DNA of 64,000 nt from Rhodobacterales bacterium 56_14_T64 (GTDB taxonomy: Bacteria; Pseudomonadota; Alphaproteobacteria; Rhodobacterales; Rhodobacteraceae), in assembly GCA_002162795.1 (NCBI GenBank), contig MAAY01000066.1, positions 1-64,000 of the forward strand. The letters run 5' to 3'. The notes under the pieces were generated by a model, which was not told the origin of the DNA, searched no databases, and saw only the letters and a program-made list of their open reading frames with translations. Shown piece after piece: positions 36,225 through 46,000 of the stretch (position 1 is the first letter of the stretch; the number at the start of each line of letters is the position of its first letter). The position numbers were made by a program, and so were the translations under genes.

Positions 36225-36713
36225 ATGCCGTCCCGTCTTGACCTATTTATCGACCGAATGGTGTCGCAGCGTGCCTGTCTGGATTTCGCAATTTCTGAGA
36301 CCGCGGCGATGAAGGGTCCGGTGTTTGAGCTGGGGCTGGGCAATGGCCGCACCTATCACCACATGCGCCGCTATGTCGAAGGGCGTGATATATATGTCTT
36401 TGAGCGCGCGGTGGCGTCGCATCCAGACAGCACGCCGCCTGAAGATCAGGTCATTCTGGGGGACGTGCGCGAAACCCTGCCTGCATCCTTGGACCGATTT
36501 GGCCCAACTGCCAGCTTGGTACATGCCGACCTTGGCGGTCATAGCCGGGAAAAGAATGATGCCTTTGCCCGGTTTGTCTCGCCGCTGATCGAACCGCTGA
36601 TGGCGCCGGGTGGTTTGATGGTCTCGTCTGACCGGATGTATTTTGAGAACCTGACCGAAGTGGCGCTGCCCGTAAATGCTGTCGAGGGCCGTTGCTTTAT
36701 TTACCGACGTTGA
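36225..36713 (+). CDS. Small class I SAM-dependent methyltransferase-like protein (paralogue)
   Basis: 162 residues from ATG 36225, which has GGAG seven bases upstream; an ATG six bases earlier is in frame. Motif I is VFELGLGNGRTYHHMRRYV, and VHADLGGHSREKNDAF is the acidic region. It aligns along its length with the last gene of the glycan operon (19323-19799): both have GLGNGRTYxHxR, a HPxxxPP segment and an end of the form RxFxYR. It stands alone here. The two may act on related acceptors or compensate for each other. Confidence 0.72.
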   Translation: MPSRLDLFIDRMVSQRACLDFAISETAAMKGPVFELGLGNGRTYHHMRRYVEGRDIYVFERAVASHPDSTPPEDQVILGDVRETLPASLDRFGPTASLVHADLGGHSREKNDAFARFVSPLIEPLMAPGGLMVSSDRMYFENLTEVALPVNAVEGRCFIYRR

Positions 36714-36730
36714 CGTTTTTGGCTGAAGGT

Positions 36731-36868
36731 GGTCTCCCGCCTGTTGTCAGCCTCTTGCCAGAGGCGCTCCACCAGTTGGGCCCTGCGCCGCGCTTTGCGC
36801 GGCGCAGGGCCCAAGGCCGCAAGGATGATCGGCGTTAGCCGATGGTCCGCGTGGGCGCGGGAGCCCAC
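36731..36868 (+). repeat. Structured palindromic repeat (copy A) plus two further hairpins
   Basis: Within 36731-36814, a common left flank TCTCCCGCC is followed by a short hairpin GCCTCT/AGAGGC (36750-36765) and a long hairpin with an 18-bp perfect stem and loop TTT (36776-36814). Copy B at 46414-46499 has the same order and flanks. Two more hairpins follow only here: ATCGGC/GCCGAT (36828-36843) and GTGGGC/GCCCAC (36851-36868). The element follows the methyltransferase gene and precedes the GST gene in a gap of about 340 bases with no other feature. Confidence 0.75.
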
Positions 36869-37053
36869 CTTTGTTTGGCGCAGATTTTGTGACCAAGCGG
36901 ACCAGTTTGGTCGTTTTGTTGGGGGTGTTTCGAGTGTGATCTCGCCTCCCTAGATCCGGGCTCAAAGTCTGTAAGCGTTATATTGGGTTGTCGGGTGACG
37001 GGTTTGCCGCCTAGGCTGTGATTAAGGTGCTTACGACGAGGAATATTAAGTTA

Positions 37054-37683
37054 ATGATCTTTTACGACTGCTCGACCGCCCCCAACCCACGCCGGGCACG
37101 GATGTTTATTGCTGAGAAAAGCCTGACGATTGAAAGCCACGACATCTCGATTGCCAAAAGCGAGCAACTGGGCGAGGCATTCAAGGACGTGAACCCCCAG
37201 GCTACGGTCCCTGTGCTGATCACTGATGAGGGCACGGCACTGACCGAAAACCTTGGCATTGCAGCATATCTGGAGGCCATGCATCCTGAACCGCCGCTGA
37301 TGGGCGAGAGTGCTCAGGAAAAAGGCCTGGTGTTGATGTGGAACGCGATAGCCGAGCAACAGGGCGGAGTGCCCATTGCCGAGGCGCTGCGCAATAGTAA
37401 CCCGTTTTTCCAAGGGCGTGCCATTCCCGGCCCGGTGGATTATGCGCAGGTTCCGGAATTGACAACACGTGGCTTGGACCGCACCAAACGGTTCTTTGAG
37501 CTTCTGGAGCATAGGTTGCAAGCCAGCCCCTATCTGGCCACCAACAGTTTTACTCTGGCCGATATCAGTGCCTTTGTGTTTGTTGAATTTGCCCGGGTTA
37601 TCAAAATGCGGATCCCTGAGCAAAACAACGCCACTTTAGCCTGGCACGCGGCGATCAAAGCCCGTCCGAGTGCCCAGATATAA
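37054..37683 (+). CDS. Glutathione S-transferase family protein
   Basis: 209 residues from MIFYDCSTAPNPRRARMFIAE. The thioredoxin-like N-terminal domain carries S/C-xx-P-NPRR in place of the usual Ser/Cys-Pro site, NPQATVPVLI (cis-Pro) and the glutathione-binding LTENLGIAAYLE. The C-terminal helical domain has SFTLADISAFVFVEFAR with the N-capping-box pattern. Cytoplasmic detoxification or isomerisation. The TetR gene starts 39 bases downstream on the same strand. Confidence 0.85.
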   Translation: MIFYDCSTAPNPRRARMFIAEKSLTIESHDISIAKSEQLGEAFKDVNPQATVPVLITDEGTALTENLGIAAYLEAMHPEPPLMGESAQEKGLVLMWNAIAEQQGGVPIAEALRNSNPFFQGRAIPGPVDYAQVPELTTRGLDRTKRFFELLEHRLQASPYLATNSFTLADISAFVFVEFARVIKMRIPEQNNATLAWHAAIKARPSAQI

Positions 37684-37722
37684 GTCCATCTGTCCACAGT
37701 AGAGTAACGTGAGAGGACACCC

Positions 37723-38388
37723 ATGCCCCCCAAACCAATCCTGCGCCGCGACGACCCCAAGGCAGAACCTCTGGTTGGCAATATCAGAGTGACCCGTGAT
37801 GACTGGCTGAATGTGGCGATGGACGTGCTGATCTCGCATGGGGTTGAGCAGGTTAAAGTGCTGGGGCTGGCAGATCGAATGGCGGTGTCGCGGTCCTCGT
37901 TTTACTGGTATTTCAAATCGCGCCAGGATCTGCTGGATACGCTGCTGAAAACCTGGGAACAGACCAATACCGTCGGTTTGGTTGGCCAGGCTGGTGCCAC
38001 TGCCAAGACGGTGACCGCCGCTGTGCTGAACGTCTGGCGCTGCACCGCCGATCCGGAGTTGTTCAATACGGCGTTGGATTTTGCGATCCGCGATTGGGCG
38101 CGCCGTTCGGGGCCGGTGCGTAGCTTGCTGGATCGCTCTGACGCGCGGCGGGTTGAGGCGCTGACCCAGATGTTTCAGCGCTACGGTTTCACTGAGCGAG
38201 AGGCTTTGGCCCGCGCCAAGGTATTGTATTATATGCAACTTGGCTATGATATGGCAGGGCTCAACGAAAGCGGCAGTTACCGGCTGACCATGACACCAGA
38301 ATACCTGAAGGTTTTTACGGGTCGAGACCCGGCTCCCGGTGAGATGGAAGAGTTCACCGCGTATTCGCTTCAGTTCTGGGACGCTTAA
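37723..38388 (+). CDS. TetR-family transcriptional regulator
   Basis: 221 residues. AGAGGA lies just upstream of the ATG. The helix-turn-helix near residues 35-65 reads VKVLGLADRMAVSRSSFYWYF and continues KSRQDLLDTLL. The C-terminal part is a TetR_C-like ligand domain. It is probably co-transcribed with the GST gene and overlaps the indolepyruvate oxidoreductase gene tail-to-tail by four bases. Target unknown. Confidence 0.84.
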   Translation: MPPKPILRRDDPKAEPLVGNIRVTRDDWLNVAMDVLISHGVEQVKVLGLADRMAVSRSSFYWYFKSRQDLLDTLLKTWEQTNTVGLVGQAGATAKTVTAAVLNVWRCTADPELFNTALDFAIRDWARRSGPVRSLLDRSDARRVEALTQMFQRYGFTEREALARAKVLYYMQLGYDMAGLNESGSYRLTMTPEYLKVFTGRDPAPGEMEEFTAYSLQFWDA

Positions 38389-41300
38389 AGCGCTGAAAGT
38401 GCGGTGTCGATTTCAGATTTTACCCTTTGTGCCGCCTGTTGCCGCACCGGCCCATAGCCACGGATCTCCATCGGCGCGCATAGAATTTTCAGACAAGCCT
38501 CGTGATGATCTGTGGCATAGCTTTGTGAAATCTGTTTCAAAGCAGTCTCATGCCAGGTTAACAGGTCGCGGTGTAGCCGTGCCTCGGCGTGATAGCCAAA
38601 GATGTTGAGGCGGCTGCCACGCAGGCGTTTGCCCTTAGCCAGCAGCGTCATCGCAGGCCGCAGCCAGGGACCAAAAGCCCGTTTCATAGGGCGGCCGCGG
38701 TTGTCCTTTTTGCGGCTCAGAAGAGGCGGTGCGAGGTGGTAATTGACTTTGAAATCGCCCTCGAATTCGGCGTCGATCTGATGAGTAAAGACAGAGCTGG
38801 TTAATAGCCGCGCCACCTCGTATTCATCTTTATAAGCCATCAGTTTGAACAGTGATTTTGCCGCTGCAACTGTAAGCTCTTCGGCAACTTTTTCGGGCAG
38901 GGAGTTGCGGAAGTGGGTCAGGGTGTCTGTATAGCGCTTGGCATAGGCCACATCCTGATAGCCGGTGAGAAAACTCGCCCTTCGGCCAATCATGTCATCC
39001 AGCGTTTCAGTCGGCGGCGGAGTTTCGTCGTAGTGGGCATGAACCAACTCTGGGTCAACTGCCATCGCGCGACCGATGGCCAAAGCCAGCCGGTTTTGCT
39101 CGACGGCGACGCCGTTCAGAACAATCGCTTGATCTAAGGCTTCGGCTGACACGGGAACCAGCCCTTTTTGCCAGCCAAACCCAAGCATCATTACATTGGC
39201 CAGAACAGCATTGCCCAACATTGCTTCTGCGGCTTCGTTGGCGTTGAAGCCACTCACGTTGTCTGTGCCCACGACGTCGGCAATGGCTTGTTCGCGTGGT
39301 CCAACCAGCAGATCAGCATCGCGGCGCAGTACCAGATCGCCGGTGGGCATTTCAGCGCGGTTCAGCACAATGCGGGTATCGGGTCCGTAGTGGGCCGAGG
39401 CTTTGGGCGCGGAGCTGACAACCACGTCACAGCCAATGACCGCATCCGCAGCGCCCACATCAATGCGCACTTGATTCACATCACCCGGTGTTGCCGAGAG
39501 ACGAATATAGCTGAGCACTGTGCCAAATTTCTGCGCAAACCCGGTGAAGTCCAACACGCTGGAGCCTTTGCCCTCAATATGCGCTGCCATGGTGATCAGC
39601 GCGCCAACGGTAACCACGCCGGTGCCGCCAACTCCGGTGACCAGCAGGTCAAACGGTGCATTCAGCGACGGGAGATCTGGGGGTGGCAAGTCTGCTACTA
39701 ATTTCGCGGCATCCAAACCTGCGGGCTTTTTCTTGCGCCGGGTGGCGCCCTCGACGGTGACAAAACTGGGACAGAACCCGTTCAGGCATGAAAAGTCTTT
39801 GTTGCAGCTGGACAGGTTGATCTTGCGCTTGCGGCCAAAGGGCGTGTCTTTCGGTTCGACGCTCAGGCAGTTGGATTCAATCGAGCAGTCGCCGCAGCCC
39901 TCGCAGACCAGATCGTTGATTATGGCAAACCGCTTGGGATCTTCCAGAGTGCCACGTTTGCGGCGGCGGCGTTTTTCGGTGGCGCAGGCCTGTTCGTAGA
40001 TCAGAACGGTGACACCGGGGATGTCGCGTAGCTCGCGTTGAACGGTATCCAGTTCCTTGCGGTCGTGAAATGTGGTGTCGCTGGGGAAATCGGCGCGGTT
40101 GAATTTGCCAATGTCATCCGACACCAGTGCGATCCGTTGAACCCCCTCGGCCCGGCAAGTCATTGCGATTCCTGTAACGCTTACCGGACCGTCCACCGGC
40201 TGTCCGCCCGTCATCGCGACAGCATCGTTATACAGGATTTTATAGGTGATATTGGTCTGCGCCGCGACGGCCTGACGGATCGCCAACGATCCTGAGTGAT
40301 ACCAGGTGCCTTCGCCAAGGTTCTGGAACACATGCTTGCCGCCGTTGAACATCGAGGCCGCCACCCAGGGCACGCCTTCGCCGCCCATTTGCGCATAGCC
40401 TGCGGTCTCGCGGTCCATCCAGCTGGCCATCACATGGCAGCCAATGCCCGAGTTCGCCTTGCTGCCTTCGGGCACTTTGGTCGAGGTATTATGGGGGCAT
40501 CCCGAGCAGAAATACGGCGTGCGGGTGGCGCCGGGGATATTCAGCAGAGTTGGGGGAGTGTCGGTCAGCGCCCGTGCTTTGGCTGGCAGGTTCTGATCAG
40601 GAAAGAAGCGGTCCAGTCGTGCGGCCACAATGGGCACCAAAAGCAGCGGGCTCAGCTCGCCGGTCCAGGGCACCAGCGGCTCGCCGTGGCTGTCGTATTT
40701 CCCGACCATCTTTTCGGGTTTGTTGCCGGGCCAGTCATAGAAGTATTCCTTGAACTGGCTTTCAATAATGCCGCGTTTTTCTTCGACGACCAGCACCTCT
40801 TTTTTGCCGTTCACAAATCGAAGTGCGTTGCGACGGGCCAGAGGCCAAACCATGCCGACCTTGTAGATATCGATGCCCATCTTGCGGCAGGCGGCCTCGT
40901 CCAGTCCCAACAGGCGGAGCGCTTCCATGAGATCGAGATGACCCTTGCCGGTAGTAACAAAGCCAAAGTCGGCGTCGGGCAGATCATAGATGCGCTGGTC
41001 AATTGGATTGGCCTCGGCAAAGGCCCGTACAGCCTTTAGTTTGGCGCGGATCCGGGTCTCGATCTCGGGGCTGGGCAGATCCGCGCGCCGAATATGCAGC
41101 CCGCCAGGGTAGGGCGGCAATTCGGGCAGGATAAATTCACGGTCTGACATCAATTCGACCGAGCGCGCACTTTCTACCGTTTCCGACACGGCCTTGAACC
41201 CAACCCAGGTGCCAGAATAGCGCGACAGTGCAAAGCCGTACTCGCCATAACTCAGGAATTCCTCCACTGAGGCGGGGTTCAGGACCGGCATGAACCAGGC

Positions 41301-41807
41301 CAGAAAGGCGGCGTCAGATTGGTGTGGCATCGACGAGCTGACACAGCCATGATCGTCTCCAGCAACCACCAACACACCACCTCTGGGCGACGATCCATAG
41401 GCATTGCCGTGTTTCAGCGCATCACCTGAGCGGTCCACTCCGGGGCCTTTGCCGTACCACATCGAGAACACTCCCTCGACCTCGCACTGCGGATCCAAAA
41501 CCGCCTGCTGCGCCCCCAGCACCGCGGTGGCGCCGAGATCCTCGTTGACTGCGGGCATGAACGTGATGCGGTTCTCCTGCATCCGCTTGGCCGAGCGCCA
41601 AAATTCCAGATCCACCCCGCCCAGCGGTGAGCCGCGATAGCCTGAAACAAACCCGGCGGTGTTCAACCCCGCATCGCGGTCACGGCGCGCCTGATCCAGC
41701 ATGACCCGTGCCAATGCCTGCGTGCCGGTTAGAAATACCCGGCCTTGGTCCTGCTCATAACGGTCATCCAGCTGGTATTGGTGAAAACCGTGGCTTTGCT
41801 GGGTCAT
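38385..41807 (-). CDS. Indolepyruvate ferredoxin oxidoreductase, fused alpha-beta-type chain
   Basis: 1140 residues. It oxidatively decarboxylates aryl or branched 2-oxo acids to acyl-CoA using thiamine diphosphate and ferredoxin. Visible regions: N-terminal pyrimidine-binding domain (GTQALARVMLDQARRD), the central TPP domain with FCSGCPHNTST and GIGCHVMASWMDR, then a cysteine-rich stretch near residues 634-680 (CEGCGDCSIESNC plus two further Cys clusters). The gamma-type domain LLVTGVGGTGVVTVGALI starts near 720. The start at 41807 has AAGGG nine bases upstream; the ATG at 41816 directly abuts that site and is unlikely. The divergent Lrp-type regulator probably controls it. Confidence 0.9.
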   Translation of the reverse strand: MTQQSHGFHQYQLDDRYEQDQGRVFLTGTQALARVMLDQARRDRDAGLNTAGFVSGYRGSPLGGVDLEFWRSAKRMQENRITFMPAVNEDLGATAVLGAQQAVLDPQCEVEGVFSMWYGKGPGVDRSGDALKHGNAYGSSPRGGVLVVAGDDHGCVSSSMPHQSDAAFLAWFMPVLNPASVEEFLSYGEYGFALSRYSGTWVGFKAVSETVESARSVELMSDREFILPELPPYPGGLHIRRADLPSPEIETRIRAKLKAVRAFAEANPIDQRIYDLPDADFGFVTTGKGHLDLMEALRLLGLDEAACRKMGIDIYKVGMVWPLARRNALRFVNGKKEVLVVEEKRGIIESQFKEYFYDWPGNKPEKMVGKYDSHGEPLVPWTGELSPLLLVPIVAARLDRFFPDQNLPAKARALTDTPPTLLNIPGATRTPYFCSGCPHNTSTKVPEGSKANSGIGCHVMASWMDRETAGYAQMGGEGVPWVAASMFNGGKHVFQNLGEGTWYHSGSLAIRQAVAAQTNITYKILYNDAVAMTGGQPVDGPVSVTGIAMTCRAEGVQRIALVSDDIGKFNRADFPSDTTFHDRKELDTVQRELRDIPGVTVLIYEQACATEKRRRRKRGTLEDPKRFAIINDLVCEGCGDCSIESNCLSVEPKDTPFGRKRKINLSSCNKDFSCLNGFCPSFVTVEGATRRKKKPAGLDAAKLVADLPPPDLPSLNAPFDLLVTGVGGTGVVTVGALITMAAHIEGKGSSVLDFTGFAQKFGTVLSYIRLSATPGDVNQVRIDVGAADAVIGCDVVVSSAPKASAHYGPDTRIVLNRAEMPTGDLVLRRDADLLVGPREQAIADVVGTDNVSGFNANEAAEAMLGNAVLANVMMLGFGWQKGLVPVSAEALDQAIVLNGVAVEQNRLALAIGRAMAVDPELVHAHYDETPPPTETLDDMIGRRASFLTGYQDVAYAKRYTDTLTHFRNSLPEKVAEELTVAAAKSLFKLMAYKDEYEVARLLTSSVFTHQIDAEFEGDFKVNYHLAPPLLSRKKDNRGRPMKRAFGPWLRPAMTLLAKGKRLRGSRLNIFGYHAEARLHRDLLTWHETALKQISQSYATDHHEACLKILCAPMEIRGYGPVRQQAAQRVKSEIDTALSAL

Positions 41808-41874
41808 GGCGTACATCCCTTGCGTGAATACCTGTGTTGTCGGAAGGATAAACCAATCTGTAAGAAAATTTTTG

Positions 41875-41914
41875 CCAAATTATCTGGTATACCGAAAAAT
41901 ACCGGGTAATTTGG
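41875..41914. promoter_or_regulatory. Large inverted repeat, candidate Lrp operator
   Basis: Arms CCAAATTATCTGGTAT (41875-41890) and ATACCGGGTAATTTGG (41899-41914) are complementary at 14 of 16 positions around an eight-base AT-rich centre. The site lies between the divergent indolepyruvate oxidoreductase and Lrp-type genes. Size, symmetry and position fit a dyad bound by an Lrp/AsnC dimer or tetramer. Confidence 0.7.
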
Positions 41915-41953
41915 CCAAATTAGGAGTCATATCAGGAATGGATTTTCAAAACT

Positions 41954-42412
41954 ATGCAGCTTGATGACCGTGACCGCAGGATTCTTACTCTGCTGCAACA
42001 GGATGCACGCATGTCCAACGCCGATTTGGCCGAATCCGTTGGCATGTCAGCCTCAGCTCTTTGGCGTCGGGTGCGCGCGCTGGAAGAGGTCGGCGTGATT
42101 GAACGCTATGGTGCCATCATCAACCCAGCGGCGATGGGCCTGGGGTTTCAGGCCATTGTGCATGTGCATCTGACCCGCCATGACCCGGAAAAGCTTGTGG
42201 AATTCATTCGCGCGATCGAGGGCAACGCTTTGGTGCAGGAGTGTTATGCGACTACCGGTCAGGCCGATTATCACCTTCGAATTTTGGCCCCGGACCTAGA
42301 GGCTTACAACCATTTTCTGGAGCAATTCCTGTTCCGCCTGCCTGCTGTGGCCAGCGCCCAAACAAATATGGTGCTCAGAACCATAAAGCACAACAAGCCG
42401 GTGCTTCCATGA
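41954..42412 (+). CDS. Lrp/AsnC-family transcriptional regulator
   Basis: 152 residues. N-terminal LDDRDRRILTLLQQDARMSN and LAESVGMSASALWRRVRALE are the classic Lrp helix-turn-helix. The RAM effector domain follows, with ALVQECYATTGQADYHLRI (ligand loop). It diverges from the indolepyruvate oxidoreductase gene across a 40-base inverted repeat. Local amino-acid-responsive control of 2-oxo acid catabolism is the natural reading, as for BkdR-type regulators. Confidence 0.9.
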   Translation: MQLDDRDRRILTLLQQDARMSNADLAESVGMSASALWRRVRALEEVGVIERYGAIINPAAMGLGFQAIVHVHLTRHDPEKLVEFIRAIEGNALVQECYATTGQADYHLRILAPDLEAYNHFLEQFLFRLPAVASAQTNMVLRTIKHNKPVLP

Positions 42413-42441
42413 TCGGGTTCCGTCTTTACCAGCTAGTTAGG

Positions 42442-42834
42442 TCAGACGGTGACATATTGCACCCAGGCCCAGACCATTGCTAGGTAGGTTAGGTGATGCA
42501 GGGCCTGATCTGTTCCCACGGCGCGCCAGAAACCAGCCATTGTGGGTGTCAATTTCTTGGAATCAGAATAGCAGGCTTTGCAGTAGTCGATATTGAAATG
42601 AACCACCCACTCCAAAGCGCAGATGACGAGTATGAACGGCAACGGCGCTTGAAAAGCCAGAAAAACCAGTATTGATCCTATCACATGCACCCCAGCATGC
42701 TGGGCCCGGCCAATGTGAAAATACTGACCTCGCCCACAGAGCATTTTTGGCGTCTGCAAATAGAAGTCGGCAAACATATGCTTGACCTGCAGCAGACACA
42801 GCAACAGCAGAATGGATCCTACATAGTCCGGCAA
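42442..42834 (-). CDS. DUF3307-like small membrane protein (TTG start)
   Basis: 130 residues. The phrase LLQVKHMFADFYLQTPKML and the later WVVHFNIDYCKACYSDSKKL are what I recognise from DUF3307 proteins; about three to four membrane segments follow the same spacing. The frame is open up to an ATG at 42912. The family N-terminus and GGAG eight bases before a TTG at 42834 argue for the TTG start, giving MPDYVGSILLLLCLLQ. Function unknown. It converges on the lrp gene. Confidence 0.72.
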   Translation of the reverse strand: MPDYVGSILLLLCLLQVKHMFADFYLQTPKMLCGRGQYFHIGRAQHAGVHVIGSILVFLAFQAPLPFILVICALEWVVHFNIDYCKACYSDSKKLTPTMAGFWRAVGTDQALHHLTYLAMVWAWVQYVTV

Positions 42835-43015
42835 GGTGGGAGCTCCTATTGTTGACACACGTTGTCGAAGCTTACGGATTTTTTCGACGCAGGCAATCGG
42901 GCAATGAAACATCTGCCGTAACGGGACATCTAACGCTAAACCATTGCCTGTGACCCTAGAACCGCGCTAGGCATTGAGACGAACACATTTACCATAGCCA
43001 TGTTGGAGCCTTCCC

Positions 43016-46000
43016 ATCGAACGCTCACTTTTCCGTTTTATTTGGAAGTATTCCAAACCTGATCAGTTGAAACTTCTGCTGATTACCACCACTCTGTTTC
43101 CGCTATTGTACCTGACGCTTGAACTTCCCAAGCGGATTATCAACGATGCAATCGGCGCGCAGACGTCAACAATTGATGTGCTGGGTTACCCGGTTGGGCA
43201 ACTTAACTTCCTGTGGCTACTGTGTGGCGGATTCTTACTGGCGGTGACGGCGCATGGTTTGATGAAAATGCGCATCAACACTATGAAAGGTGTGCTGGCG
43301 GAGCGCATGTTGCGCCGGTTTCGCTATCAGTTGATTGCCCGAATACTCCGGTTCCCACAACCCTATTTCGAGCGGATTAGCCAGGGTGAGCTGGTGTCGA
43401 TGGTCACCGCGGAAAGCGAGCCAATGGGCGGCTTGATGGGGGATGCGATCAGCCAGCCAGTGCTGCAGGCTGGGCAGATGATCACCATCCTGATGTTCTT
43501 GTTTCTGCAGAATTTTTGGTTTGGCCTCGCGGCGGTGGCGCTGATCCCGTTGCAGGGATGGTTGATCCCTGTGCTGCAACGGCGCATCAACCTGTTGAAC
43601 AAGCAACGCATCAAACAGGTGCGCGCCTTGGCGTCCGAGATCGGCGAAAGCGCCGCCGGTGCCTCGACTCTGCGGATCAATGGTGGCTGGCGCTACCGGA
43701 TGGCTTTGATCACGGCGCGGCTGGGGCGGCTTTACGATATCCGCCTCGAGATCTATCAGAAAAAGTTCTTTATGAAGTTCATCAACAACTTCATTACACA
43801 GCTGACCCCCTTTCTGTTCTACGCAATCGGCGGTTATCTGGTGCTGCAGGGCTCGGTCTCGCTGGGTGCCCTAGTGGCGGCGCTGGCGGCCTACAAAGAC
43901 CTCGCCTCTCCCTGGAAAGAACTGCTGGCCTATTACAACCAGACCCAGGACATGAGCCTGCGTTGGGAAGTGATCATGGAGCGGTTTGCGCCTACAGGCA
44001 TGATTGATGAGGCGTTGATGGAGGGAGAACCCGACGAGCTGGTTCACCTGAGAGGCGACATCGTTCTGGAGGGAGTCAATGTACGGGATGCCGATGGCAA
44101 TCTGGTGCTCGAGGATCTCAGCGCGCTACTGCCAGCAGGTAAGGTTGTGGGCATCGCCGCGCCGTCAGAAGAAGACCGCCGGGCAATGGCAGAATTGTTG
44201 ACCCGAGAGTTGTTGCCTTCGGCCGGCAAAGTCACCGTTGCAGGCCATGATCTGACCAAGCTGCATCAGGCGGTGATCGCAGCGCGGGTTGGCCACGCCA
44301 CCTCGCGGCCAGTGCTGTTTCAGGGCTCGTTCGGCGACAATGTGATGATGCCGATGCGGCCACGTCCCAACGGAGCGGCGCGCGACGCCGGTCAGTATGA
44401 AACGGCGCTGAAAGCCGGCAATAGCCCCGATCCCCATGATGCGCCTTGGCTTGACCCGTCGCTGGCGGGGTTTTCCACCGAAGCAGAATTACGCGGCTGG
44501 TGGCTGCAGCTGATCGAGGGGATCGGCTCGGACACTGCCTTGTTCCGGCGCGGAATGGAGCAGCGGTTTGACCCCAAAAGCCACCCTATCCTGAGTGCCC
44601 GTTTGGCGGAGTTGCGCGGTCAGGTGCAGCAGGCGGTGCGCGATGCCGGACTGCGCCAGCACGCATTTTTTCTGAAACCTGATCAATACAATCCAGCGCT
44701 GCCTGTGGCCGAAAACCTGCTCTATGCGACCCCACACGCACCGATTACGGAAACGGTGCTGGCGCAACAGACCGAATTCCTGGACCTGATCAAAGAGCTG
44801 AAACTGGACAAAGACCTGGTGGCACTGACCCAGGATGTGGTCGACATGCTGCGCCAGATCTTTGGTCTGGACGGCACCGTCCACCCGCTGTTTCGCAAGC
44901 TGGGGCTTGAGCCATCGGCTTATGAGGCGGCGCTGACACTGGTTGAAAAAACACGATCCAAAGGTGCAGAGGCGCTGGATCACAAGGAATTGGCACAGTT
45001 GTTGATCGTTCCGTTTCGGATTTCGGCGGAACAGATTGGTCCTGCGTTTAGTGAGGAGATGCAAGATCGTATCCTGACCTTCCGGCAAAGCCATTCGACC
45101 CGGCTGATGGCCACATTGGGTGATTTGTTTGTGCCGCTTGATATTGACCAATTTGCACCTGGATTGACGGTTCTGGAAAACGCGCTGTTTGGTAAGATCT
45201 CGGATCTGGCAGGGGCCAAAGGGGACGAGTTGCGCAAGTTGGTGTCGGAACTGCTGGTGGAAAACGGGGTCCGTGATCTGGTGGTCGAGCTGATCTTTGA
45301 TTTGCCAATTGCCCTAGGCGGGCAGGGGCTGGCAGCCAGTTTTGCCGAGCCGCTGGCGTTTTCACGTGCCACGATCAAGCGACCTGATATTCTGATCTTG
45401 GATACGGCAATGTCCAGTTATGATCTGGATACCCGCATTTCAGTGCACAAGAACCTGCGCCGCCTGCTGCCGGACACCACTCTGGTCTATCTCAGTGACA
45501 GCTTTGAACGCCCCGAGGTGTTCGATGTCTATTATGAGCTGCGTCAAGGCCGGATGGTCAGCGATGAAGCCCAAGAGGCAGTTGTCGAAGATGGTGCCGC
45601 CAGCGCTGACCTAGCCCGCAAACTCCGGGCGCTGGAGCAAACCGAATTGTTCTCGGGGCTGAACCGCCGCCAGTTGCGGCTGCTGGCCTTTGGGGCCCGC
45701 TGGTATCAGGCCGAAGCTGGTGAAGTGGTGTTCCTGAAGGACGATGAGGCAAGCGATGGTGCCTATATGATCCTCGAAGGCGAGGCTGGCCTGTATTTGC
45801 CTGCGGATGGCCAGGATGATCGGTTGATTGCGAGCGTAGGCCCTGGACGGCTGGTTGGTGAGTTGGGCCTGATCCGCAAAGAACCGCGGTCGCTCAGCAT
45901 GATTGCAACAAGTGAGCTGACTTGCCTTCGTATCGGCGAAGAGGAGTTCTTTGCCGTGGTTGAAAATGACGCGGCAACGGCCTTTAGGCTACTGCAAGTT

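Noticed and set aside
39168-41039. Two long plus-strand frames opposite the indolepyruvate oxidoreductase gene
   Set aside because: Antisense shadows; the minus-strand protein has all expected cofactor motifs across the same stretch.
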